64,000 nucleotides of DNA from Massilia putida (GTDB taxonomy: Bacteria; Pseudomonadota; Gammaproteobacteria; Burkholderiales; Burkholderiaceae_D), in the NCBI RefSeq assembly GCF_001941825.1, contig NZ_CP019038.1, forward strand, positions 1,364,001 through 1,428,000. Reading direction: 5' to 3'. Shown here piece by piece: positions 56,687-64,000 of the stretch (positions are counted from its first letter, which is position 1; every line of letters begins with the position of its first letter). The position numbers were made by a program, and so were the translations under genes. The notes under the pieces were generated by a model, which had not been told where the DNA came from, searched no databases, and worked only from the letters and a program-made list of their open reading frames with translations.

Positions 56687-57106
56687 GGTCTCGCCCTGGG
56701 GCGCTTGCAAAACTCTCGATTTTACCGGGTCCAGCGTACCTTGTGTGAACCAATTCCTGTCGCACCGGAGTGCCGCATGTAGGAGCATTCGGGCGCGGAA
56801 CGTCGGTTACCGGACAGGTGGCGGCCTCATCGGGCGTGTGGATGTGGCCAAATAGGCCGATACGGCTGAGCGTTCAAACGTTTTAGTGCCGTCAAACCAT
56901 TATCGGAATGATAAAAAATCCGCTCAACCGAAAGTTTCTCTCTAGTAGGACTGGACTGACAAAACATCATGCACGGAGCCTACATGGGGGCGACAGCTAG
57001 TCTTATGTTCGGCAAGAGACTATGGCATTAATGTACACACATCGCGATGAGGAAACCCATCCAAGCAATCGCCCCAGTGATGTATGTCAGAGATAACGAG
57101 GACAAT
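56687..57106. other. divergent region between prfC and the Crp/Fnr regulator gene
   Basis: 420 bases, no credible gene. The half near the regulator is AT-richer and contains GAGCGTTCAAACGTTTTAG, a partly symmetric stretch (about 56,870) that could be an operator, and CGAGGAC just before the regulator start. Otherwise nothing recognised. Confidence 0.35.
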
Positions 57107-57922
57107 ATGAATAACGCCCAACTCGGTAGCGCCGCCCAGAAAAAAGCGCAATCGGTGAATCAGATCCCCTCGACCAGCGAAGAAATCAAACTGGCCGCCC
57201 GACCGGTTGTCAGCTACAGCGGCACCCAACAAAACGAGTTGCTCGCGGCCCTTCCGCGCCAAGACCTGGAAACCCTGTTTGAGCACCTGGAACTGGTTCC
57301 TCTGCCCTTCGGCAAGGAGCTGTTCGAATACGGCAGCAAGCTGGAATACGTGTATTTCCCCACCACCGCCATCGTCTCCCTGCTGTACGTGATGGAAGAC
57401 GGTGCCACGACGGAAATCGCCGTGGTCGGCCATGAAGGCGCCGTCGGCGTGTCGCTGTTCATGGGCGAACGCGCCACCTGCAGCGCCGTCGTCCAGAGCG
57501 CCGGCTACGGCTACCGCCTCAAGACGCAATATCTGCGCGACGCCTTCAACAAGGGCGGCGCCCTGCCCCAGCTCTTGATGCGCTACACGAACGCGCTGTT
57601 CGCGCAGATGGCCCAGAACGCCGTCGGCGGCCGCCACAGCTCGATCGAACAGAAACTGTGCCGCTGGCTGCTCGACCGCCTGGACCGTTCGCCGAGCAAT
57701 GAACTGAAAGTCACCCAGGAACTCATCTCCATCATGCTGGGCGTGCGCCGCGAAAGCATCACGGCCGCTGCCGGCAAGCTGCAGGACGAAGGCCTGATCC
57801 AGTACCGCCGCGGCAATATCACCGTGCTGAACCGCCAGGGCCTGGAAGACTATGCGGGCGAGTGCTACAAGGTCGCTAAAAGCGAGTATGACCGTCTGCT
57901 GTCGGATGTATCGCGCGCATGA
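57107..57922 (+). CDS. Crp/Fnr-family transcriptional regulator
   Basis: 271 residues. An extended N terminus (about 50 residues) precedes a cNMP-binding-type beta roll (LPFGKELFEYGSKLEYVYFP, IAVVGHEGAVGVSLFMGERA) and a C-terminal winged helix (KVTQELISIMLGVRRESITA, LQDEGLIQYRRGNITVLNRQ). No Cys cluster motif is seen, so it is not an FNR-type oxygen sensor. The ATG at 57,107 follows CGAGGAC; an earlier in-frame ATG at 57,047 is weaker. It converges with the histidine kinase and overlaps its end by 47 bp. The target genes are unknown. Confidence 0.88.
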   Translation: MNNAQLGSAAQKKAQSVNQIPSTSEEIKLAARPVVSYSGTQQNELLAALPRQDLETLFEHLELVPLPFGKELFEYGSKLEYVYFPTTAIVSLLYVMEDGATTEIAVVGHEGAVGVSLFMGERATCSAVVQSAGYGYRLKTQYLRDAFNKGGALPQLLMRYTNALFAQMAQNAVGGRHSSIEQKLCRWLLDRLDRSPSNELKVTQELISIMLGVRRESITAAAGKLQDEGLIQYRRGNITVLNRQGLEDYAGECYKVAKSEYDRLLSDVSRA

Positions 57923-59513
57923 GTGTCGCGGCATCCCGGCCCGCGGTCGCCAGTGGCGACTGGGCTTGGGCAGCTCGTAATTGATTCTGTAATTGATGTG
58001 CGGCCAATTCGGCCTGCTCCGTCCCTGCATCGCCCGACGGAGCGCCAGCCGCCGGATCGTCCGATGGCGCCACGGCCAGCGCCGAAATATCCAGGGCACC
58101 GCCTGACGCGGTCCCGCCGGCATCAAGACCCGGCACCGTCACTGGGACGACGGCGTGGACAGTGGTGCCGATCCCGTTCACGCCGCGATCCACCCGCAAC
58201 GTTCCTCCCAGCAGCAGCGCGCGTTCGCGCATCCCCAGTAAACCATGCGATTTCGGACGGCGCATCGCGTCCGGCGGGATGCCGACGCCGTCGTCGCTGA
58301 CTTCCAGCGTGAACGCCTCGCCTTCGCGTGCAAGGTGCACGACGACGTGGCGGGCCTGGGCATATTTGGCGACGTTGTTCAACGATTCCTGCGCGATGCG
58401 GAACAGCGCGATCGCCTGCGTCGGGCCGGCGCCGTCGACGTCGCCCTCGATCAGCGCTTCGCAATCGACGCCCGTCGTGCGGCCGAAATCGTCGCAATAG
58501 CTTTGCAGCGCGGCGGCCAAGCCAAGGTTGTCGAGCAGGCTGGGACGCAGCCCCTCGACGATGCGGCGCTTCAGCTCCACCGTTTCGATCAGCGTGGCAC
58601 GGGCGCGGGCCAGCGTCGCCGCCTGCTCGGGATGCGTCGCCTTCAGCTGGTCGCCGACGGTCGCCAGGTGCATGCCGATGGCCGTCAGGTTGGCGCCCAT
58701 CTCGTCGTGCAATTCGCGCGCCAGTTTCGCCTTTTCTTCTTCCGACACGCGGATCAGGTGACGCGACAGCACGGACAGCTGTTCGGTGCGCTCCGTCACC
58801 AGCGATTCCAGGTGGTCGTTGGTCTGCTGCAGGGCACGCTCGGCATTCAGGCGCGCGCGGAAGCCGCGGCGGATCAGGTTATAGAACAGCACGAGCACGA
58901 CGAGCGCCGCCAGATTGATGCCGAGGCCGCGCAGCGCGGCCAGCCGGTAGCGGTCGTAGAAGACGGCACTGCGGGCCGCCAGCAATTCGTTCTGTTCGCC
59001 CGTCATGATCACCACCTGCAGGCGGATCTCGTCCATGTGGGTCTTGTCTTCCTGGCTCTGCGCGATGGCGACGATGTCGTTCAGGCCGCCGTGGCGATAC
59101 ACGTCCAGGCCCTGGTTCATCAGGTTGACGCGGCGGGTGACGAGCGTTTGCAGCTGGGCCAGGTTCTTCAACTGGGAAGGACTGTCGGCCAGCAGCGTCC
59201 TGAGGCTGTTGAACTGTCCATCCAGTTCACGCTCGGCCGTGCGCAGCGGGCCGAGATAGGTGTCGGAGCCGGAAAGGAAATAGCCGCGCAGACCGCTCTC
59301 CGCATCGGTGACGAGCAGGTTCAGGTATTGCAGTTTCGCCGTCACACGATCGGCCTGCGCTTGGCGCGCGTTGGCAGTCTTCAGCCCGTCCAGGTTGCGG
59401 ACCAGGCTTACGCCGTTGAGGACCAGGATCAGGACGCACACGACACACAGCAGGGTCTGGTACAACGGAAGGCTGCGAACCGGCCTGAACTTGGGGTCGG
59501 TGGTGAAAAACAT
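57876..59513 (-). CDS. NarX/UhpB-type sensor histidine kinase
   Basis: 545 residues. Two membrane helices flank a periplasmic CHASE3-like helical sensor (ESGLRGYFLSGSDTYLGPLR). The HisKA_3 dimer domain has the phospho-His in LARELHDEMGANLTAIGMHL, and the ATPase domain has FRIAQESLNNVAKYAQA and DDGVGIPPDAM, GLLGMRERA. A 75-residue Ala/Gln/Gly-rich tail follows the kinase core, unlike most relatives, and its last codons overlap the Crp-type gene from the other strand. The start at 59,513 is chosen for MFFTTDPKFRPV. It probably signals to the NarL-type regulator 200 bp upstream. Confidence 0.88.
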   Translation of the reverse strand: MFFTTDPKFRPVRSLPLYQTLLCVVCVLILVLNGVSLVRNLDGLKTANARQAQADRVTAKLQYLNLLVTDAESGLRGYFLSGSDTYLGPLRTAERELDGQFNSLRTLLADSPSQLKNLAQLQTLVTRRVNLMNQGLDVYRHGGLNDIVAIAQSQEDKTHMDEIRLQVVIMTGEQNELLAARSAVFYDRYRLAALRGLGINLAALVVLVLFYNLIRRGFRARLNAERALQQTNDHLESLVTERTEQLSVLSRHLIRVSEEEKAKLARELHDEMGANLTAIGMHLATVGDQLKATHPEQAATLARARATLIETVELKRRIVEGLRPSLLDNLGLAAALQSYCDDFGRTTGVDCEALIEGDVDGAGPTQAIALFRIAQESLNNVAKYAQARHVVVHLAREGEAFTLEVSDDGVGIPPDAMRRPKSHGLLGMRERALLLGGTLRVDRGVNGIGTTVHAVVPVTVPGLDAGGTASGGALDISALAVAPSDDPAAGAPSGDAGTEQAELAAHQLQNQLRAAQAQSPLATAGRDAATLMRAIHPTADGHTRF

Positions 59514-59730
59514 CCTCTGTCGTTCCTTTCGCGCAGCTTGGCCTGTCCGAGTCATTATAGACTGGGAAAAGTTGCCACGGAGGTCGATTAGGCGCGCGGA
59601 CGAGGAAATGTGGCGGGATGACGACGTGAAATTAACAATTCTGCATAGCAAATGACATAAATGCTATTACAGTTGCAGGCTCATCAGCCAGCCGCGCGCA
59701 TGGCGCGACAACCTGGTGAGCCTGCCCTGC

Positions 59731-60363
59731 TCAGTCGAGCAGGTTGTTTTTCATGGCGTAATACGTCAGGTCGCTGTTCGACTGCAGCCCCATCTTTTCC
59801 ATGATGCGAGTACGGTAAGTCGAGACCGTCTTGATCGACAGCGACAGCGCATTGCCGATGTCGGACACGGTCGCCCCCTTCGCCAGGCGCAGGAACACCT
59901 GGAATTCGCGGTCCGACAATTCCGTGTGCAGCGCGGTGTTCGGATCGCGATCGAAACTCTGGGCCAGCAGTTCACCGACCTGCGAACTCACGTAGCGGCG
60001 GCCCTGGTACACGGTACGCACGGCCGTCTTGAGTTCGTCGGCATCGCATTCCTTGTTCAGGTAGCCGTTGGCCCCCATCTTGAACAGGTTCAGCGCATAC
60101 TGCTGGGCTGGATAGCCGGACAGGATCAGGACCGGCAGGTTCGGCTGGCCCTGGCGAATGGTGCGCAGGATATCGATGCCGCTCTGATCCGGCATGGCGA
60201 TATCCAGCAGCAGCACGTCGCAGATCTCGCGGCGTGCGATATCGAGGGCTTCGCGTCCAGTCGCGCCTTCGGCAACGACTTCGAACTCGCCCGACGACGA
60301 AAAAATCTGTTTGAAACCTGCTCGAACTATCTGGTGATCGTCACAAATGGCAACGCGTATCAT
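59731..60363 (-). CDS. NarL/FixJ-type response regulator
   Basis: 210 residues. A receiver domain with acidic pocket D8/D9, phospho-acceptor D54 (VLLLDIAMPDQSG) and K106 (GANGYLNK), then a LuxR-type helix-turn-helix (LSDREFQVFLRLAKGATVSD, LSLSIKTVSTYRTRIMEK). Standard length. Transcribed before the NarX-type kinase in the same direction with a 217-bp gap, the most likely partner. TGCTAAAAT about 100 bases upstream on this strand is a possible -10 element. Confidence 0.93.
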   Translation of the reverse strand: MIRVAICDDHQIVRAGFKQIFSSSGEFEVVAEGATGREALDIARREICDVLLLDIAMPDQSGIDILRTIRQGQPNLPVLILSGYPAQQYALNLFKMGANGYLNKECDADELKTAVRTVYQGRRYVSSQVGELLAQSFDRDPNTALHTELSDREFQVFLRLAKGATVSDIGNALSLSIKTVSTYRTRIMEKMGLQSNSDLTYYAMKNNLLD

Positions 60364-60543
60364 TGTCTTCCCTTAAGTTTTCCCGATACAGGAAAGAGCC
60401 GAGGCTGGCCCCTCACGCCTCCGGTCAGGTCATGCGTTTGAGTCAGCAAACTGCAAGTGACATTTTAGCACCTCCAGGGTGCAGAACAACAGGAGCGCAC
60501 GCCTGAGCTGGCTGCGTCGACGGCTACGCGTACGGCGAGCCCG

Positions 60544-60948
60544 TCAGGCCGCAGGTGAACCGTGCTGGAGCAGGGCAAGGATCGCGTGCAGCTCGGCACG
60601 CAATTGCTCCGGCTCGATGGTCGGCACGGCCGGCGGTGGAGGTTCCGGCAATGCGTCAGCGTCGTGCTGGCTCCGCCCGTCCAGGCGATTGCGCGCACCG
60701 CTGATGGTGAAGCCCTGCTCATACAGCAGTTCGCGGATACGCCGGATCAGCAGCACCTCGTGGTGCTGGTAATAACGGCGGTTTCCACGACGTTTGACCG
60801 GTTTGAGCTGGGTAAATTCCTGCTCCCAGTAGCGGAGCACATGCGGCTTGACCCCGCACAATTCGCTGACTTCGCCAATCGTGAAATAGCGCTTGGCCGG
60901 AATCGGCGGCAGCACGGTCGGTTCCATCTTGTTCGGTCGGTCGTTCAT
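60544..60948 (-). CDS. MerR-family regulator downstream of ihfA
   Basis: 134 residues. An N-terminal MerR winged helix (YFTIGEVSELCGVKPHVLRY, RRGNRRYYQHHEVLLIRRIR) and a short C terminus without metal-binding Cys. This is the MerR-like gene that regularly follows pheT-ihfA in beta- and gammaproteobacteria; its role is not established. It starts 24 bp after the ihfA stop on the same strand. Confidence 0.88.
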   Translation of the reverse strand: MNDRPNKMEPTVLPPIPAKRYFTIGEVSELCGVKPHVLRYWEQEFTQLKPVKRRGNRRYYQHHEVLLIRRIRELLYEQGFTISGARNRLDGRSQHDADALPEPPPPAVPTIEPEQLRAELHAILALLQHGSPAA

Positions 60949-60972
60949 CGTTCACAAGCCGTTACGGCTTTA

Positions 60973-61350
60973 TCAGGCTGCCCGCGCCAGGGAAGGTCGA
61001 CCCGGGCTGCCCGGACTGCCCGGATTCGCCTCTTCGACCATGCCCTTGAGTTTCTGGCTGGCGTGGAACGTCACGACGCGGCGCGCCGTGATGGGGATTT
61101 CTTCCCCGGTTTTCGGGTTACGGCCGGGGCGCTGGGGCTTGTCGCGCAACTGGAAGTTGCCGAAGCCGGACAGCTTGACCGCCTCGCCGCGCTCGAGCGC
61201 ATTGCGGATTTCATCGAAGAACGTCTCGACCATGTCCTTGGCCTCGCGCTTGTTCAGCCCGACCTGCTCGAACAGCAGCTCGGCCAGCTCCGCCTTGGTC
61301 AGAGTCGGCAACTCCTTTTCCGCTTCCTTCCGTACCCGGGCCACCTGCAT
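60973..61350 (-). CDS. ihfA: integration host factor subunit alpha
   Basis: The core [40 protein letters not shown] and the [15 protein letters not shown] arm with the DNA-bending region are textbook IhfA. The C terminus is extended by a Pro/Gly/Ser tail ([17 protein letters not shown]). The start is uncertain: IhfA normally begins at M-(A/T)-LTKAE, yet no ATG is there. Options are the ATG at 61,350 (16 extra residues before LPTLTK), GTG at 61,389, or a non-ATG codon just after an AAGGAG inside the frame. IHF bends DNA in transcription and in site-specific recombination. Confidence 0.92.
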   Translation of the reverse strand: MQVARVRKEAEKELPTLTKAELAELLFEQVGLNKREAKDMVETFFDEIRNALERGEAVKLSGFGNFQLRDKPQRPGRNPKTGEEIPITARRVVTFHASQKLKGMVEEANPGSPGSPGRPSLARAA

Positions 61351-61503
61351 CGCACGATGCAGGTCAGCGGCCAGCGCTTCCTGGAGCACGGCGGAATCAA
61401 CGTCGTTGTTGTTAATTTAAGCCACCTTCAAGTTCTGGATTTGGTGGGGCTCGATCAACCGAAGCGGTGTCTCGATGCCCCGATAGGCCTCTGGCCTTTT
61501 TTA

Positions 61504-63930
61504 TCAACCACGCAGTTTTGCGCCGTGTTTTTGTTGTGCCGCGGATGCGAGCGCGGCCATGATGGCCTCGACCGCATCGTCCTGCAGCGTCGATTGAGTA
61601 TCTTGCAAGCCAAAGCGGAAAGCAAGACTTTTTTCATCTTGTTCCAAACCCTTGCCGCGGTATTCATCAAATAAAACAACGGCTTGCACGAGTTTGCCCA
61701 AGGCGTTCGACGCCAGTTCCGCGTGGAAAGCGTCGAGCAGCGCCTGGGCCGGGACGTCCTGTTTGACGACCAGCGCCAGGTCGCGCGTGGCGCCCGGGAA
61801 CTTGGAGATTTCCACGTAGCGCGGGACGTCGCGCGCGCGCAGCGCGTCGGCATCCACCTCGAACAGCACGGGGGCCTGCGGCAGGTCGTATTTCTGCAGC
61901 CAGCGCGGGTGCAGTTCGCCGATGATGCCCACGACCTTGCCGTCGACCTCGACCGACGCGCAACGGCCCGGGTGCAGAGCCGGATGCTCCGCCCTGCTGA
62001 AACGCACGGCGCGCGGCGCGAACAGCGCTTCCAGGTCGGCCTTGACGTCGAAGAAGTCGACGGCGCGGGTCGGCTGCCCCCACTGCTCGTCCGCGGCCGG
62101 GCCATAGGCGATGGCGGCGACGCGCTTGGGCTGGTCGAAGCCGGCGACGGCCAGCGGACCGTCCTGGGCTGCCGGGTTGCGCAGGAACACGCCGCCCACT
62201 TCGAACACGCGCACGCGGCCCGCCTTGCGGTTCAGGTTGTAGCGCACATTGGCGACGAGGCTGCCGATCAACGTGGAACGCATCACGCTCAGCTGGCTGG
62301 CGATCGGGTTCTGCAGGCGGATCGGGTCGGTATTGTTCGCGAAATCGGCTTCCCACTGCTGCTCGACGAAGCTCATGTTCACCACTTCCTGGTAACCCAG
62401 GTCGGCCAGCTGGTGGCGGATGGCGAACAGCGAACGGGTGTTTTCCGGTTCGATCAGCATCGCCGACGGCGCGACGGGCGGCAGCGCCGGGATGTTCTCG
62501 AAGCCGTACACGCGCGCCACTTCCTCGATCAGGTCTTCCTCGATCTCGATGTCGAAGCGGTACGACGGCGCCGTCACGTGGAACAGGCCCTGCTCCGCTT
62601 CGTACGGCAGGTGCAGGCGCGTGAAGATGTCGGCCACCATCTCGTCCGTGACGGGCACGCCGATGACTTTCGCCGCGCGCGCCGTGCGCAGGGTGACCGG
62701 CTTGCGCTGCGGCAGGTTCGGGGCCTGGTCGTCGATCGGACCGACTTTCGTGTCGCCCGTGCCGCAGATCTCGACGATCAGCGACGTCAGGCGCTCGATA
62801 TGCTCTACGGTCGTCGCGTAATCGACGCCGCGCTCGAAGCGGTGCGCAGCATCCGTCGAGAAGTTGTAGCGGCGCGCGCGGCCCTGGATGGCGTTCGGCC
62901 ACCAGAACGCGGCTTCCAGGTAGATGTTCGTCGTGTCCAGGGTCACGGCGGTGGAATCGCCGCCCATGATGCCGGCCAGAGACTCGATCTCTTTCTCGTC
63001 GGAGATGACGCCGACCCACTCGTCGACCTCGACCGTGTTGCCGTTCAACAGTTTCAGCGATTCGCCCTTGCGGCCCCAGCGCACGTCCATGCCACCGTGG
63101 ATCTTGTCCAGGTCAAACACGTGCGACGGACGGCCGACTTCCAGCATCACGTAGTTCGAGATGTCGACGAGGGCCGACACGGAACGCTGGCCGCTGCGCT
63201 CGAGGCGGCGCTTCATCCATTCCGGCGTCGCCGCTTTCGCGTTCAGGCCGCGGATGACGCGACCGGTGAAGCGGCCGCACAGGTCGGTCGCGGAAATTGT
63301 TACGGGGAGCACTTCATCCGTGTTCACCGTCACCGGGCGGAACTGCGGCAGCGACATCGGCACGCCGGTCAGCGCGGAGACTTCGCGCGCCACGCCCAGC
63401 ACGGACAGGCAGTCCGCCTTGTTCGGCGTGAGCTTGATCGTGAATTTCAGGTCGTTCAGGCCGAGGTAGTCGCGGATGTTCTGGCCGATGGGCGCGTCTT
63501 CCGGCAGCTCCATCAAACCACTGCTCTCTTCCGAGATTTTCAGTTCTTTCGCCGAGCACATCATGCCCTGCGATTCGACGCCGCGCAGCTTGCCGACCTT
63601 GATCTCGAACGGCTTGCCGTCCGGACCCGGCGGCAACACGGCGCCCGCCTTCGCGCAGATCGCCTTCATGCCGGCGCGCACGTTCGGGGCGCCGCAGACG
63701 ATGTTCAGCAAGGTGCCGGTGCCGACGTCGACCTGGCACACATTCAGGCGGTCCGCGTTCGGGTGCTTGGCCACTTCCTTGACCTCCGCCACGACGACGT
63801 TGGAGAACGGCGGCGCGACCGGTTCGACCTCTTCCACTTCCAGGCCGGACATCGTGAGCAGGTGCGCGAGTTCGTCCGAGCTCATCTTCGGATCGACCAT
63901 GGAACGGAGCCAGTTTTCAGAGAATTGCAT
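61504..63930 (-). CDS. pheT: phenylalanyl-tRNA synthetase beta subunit
   Basis: 808 residues, full length. It contains an N-terminal tRNA-binding OB domain ([20 protein letters not shown]), B3/B4 and B5 domains ([31 protein letters not shown]), the synthetase-like core and a C-terminal ferredoxin-fold anticodon-binding domain ([15 protein letters not shown]). Forms an (alpha-beta)2 enzyme with PheS, whose gene should be just beyond the right edge. Start ATG at 63,930. Confidence 0.98.
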   Translation of the reverse strand: MQFSENWLRSMVDPKMSSDELAHLLTMSGLEVEEVEPVAPPFSNVVVAEVKEVAKHPNADRLNVCQVDVGTGTLLNIVCGAPNVRAGMKAICAKAGAVLPPGPDGKPFEIKVGKLRGVESQGMMCSAKELKISEESSGLMELPEDAPIGQNIRDYLGLNDLKFTIKLTPNKADCLSVLGVAREVSALTGVPMSLPQFRPVTVNTDEVLPVTISATDLCGRFTGRVIRGLNAKAATPEWMKRRLERSGQRSVSALVDISNYVMLEVGRPSHVFDLDKIHGGMDVRWGRKGESLKLLNGNTVEVDEWVGVISDEKEIESLAGIMGGDSTAVTLDTTNIYLEAAFWWPNAIQGRARRYNFSTDAAHRFERGVDYATTVEHIERLTSLIVEICGTGDTKVGPIDDQAPNLPQRKPVTLRTARAAKVIGVPVTDEMVADIFTRLHLPYEAEQGLFHVTAPSYRFDIEIEEDLIEEVARVYGFENIPALPPVAPSAMLIEPENTRSLFAIRHQLADLGYQEVVNMSFVEQQWEADFANNTDPIRLQNPIASQLSVMRSTLIGSLVANVRYNLNRKAGRVRVFEVGGVFLRNPAAQDGPLAVAGFDQPKRVAAIAYGPAADEQWGQPTRAVDFFDVKADLEALFAPRAVRFSRAEHPALHPGRCASVEVDGKVVGIIGELHPRWLQKYDLPQAPVLFEVDADALRARDVPRYVEISKFPGATRDLALVVKQDVPAQALLDAFHAELASNALGKLVQAVVLFDEYRGKGLEQDEKSLAFRFGLQDTQSTLQDDAVEAIMAALASAAQQKHGAKLRG

Positions 63931-64000
63931 ATTCTTTGCCCTACTGATTTTGGTAGTTAGCTTTTAAATGGTTTCAGAAACCGTAGCGAGCGGCGGCAGT
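63931..64000. other. pheS-pheT spacer, right window edge
   Basis: 70 bases upstream of pheT. Too short to identify; the end of the upstream gene (expected pheS) may lie here on the minus strand but I cannot confirm it. Confidence 0.3.

Noticed and set aside
60364..60543. Possible tRNA gene downstream of the merR-like gene
   Set aside because: tRNAs are sometimes found near this locus, but no cloverleaf or GTTC-type T-loop could be read here.

Overview
The window looks like a betaproteobacterial chromosome of the Oxalobacteraceae (Massilia/Duganella/Janthinobacterium type). The evidence is the high-GC housekeeping half (smc-zipA-ligA order, a tandem glycine riboswitch before gcvT-gcvH-gcvP, pheT-ihfA-merR order) and the GTAGGGTGG-type intergenic repeats. 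Genus is inferred from gene order and protein flavour, not from a search.

Region A (1 to about 37,415) is the right-hand part of a genomic island whose left end lies outside the window. It opens on the minus strand with a decayed copper/silver locus: remnants of cusA and cusF, a DUF2933 mini membrane protein and the start of an isoprenylcysteine-methyltransferase-like gene. Next, also on the minus strand, come another DUF2933 gene, a [2Fe-2S] ferredoxin, a thioredoxin-reductase-like flavoprotein and a 7Fe ferredoxin. On the plus strand follows a tightly overlapping seven-gene operon, nuoA-H-J-K-L-M-N. It is a complete complex I membrane arm with no peripheral-arm subunit in view. Its NuoA and NuoH have lost the conserved residues that face the quinone module, NuoJ carries a long His/Met/Asp-rich insert, and NuoN has Glu in place of a channel Lys. 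Directly downstream is a complete Cu/Ag RND efflux system: a small secreted Cys/His protein, CusC, a CusB with a fused CusF domain, CusA with its Met triad, a small secreted protein and a Met-rich CusF. I consider the orphan Nuo membrane arm inside a copper island the most novel feature of the window.

The rest of the island is defence and mobility cargo. It has an IetA/IetS ATPase-subtilase pair, a broken tyrosine recombinase, and an AT-rich patch of small genes including two ParS-like (DUF2384-type) proteins. These are followed by an XRE regulator, a frameshifted IS5-type transposase, an intact IS110-family transposase with a possible bridge-RNA region, and a perfect 110-bp tandem duplication. 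At the right edge sits an AT-rich minus-strand operon of three tyrosine-recombinase-like proteins plus an HTH/coiled-coil/polynucleotide-kinase-like protein. Its first gene begins about 85 bp from the island junction, which cuts the chromosomal ligA gene in the middle of its catalytic domain.

Region B (37,400 to 64,000) is conserved chromosome: truncated ligA, zipA, smc, a PAP2 phosphatase, a DUF1631 protein, a KGG-repeat stress protein, a ClpP-like protease, the riboswitch-controlled glycine cleavage operon, a chemoreceptor-like protein lacking the signalling tip, a small membrane protein, prfC, a Crp/Fnr regulator converging on a NarX-type kinase, a NarL-type response regulator, a MerR regulator, ihfA and pheT.
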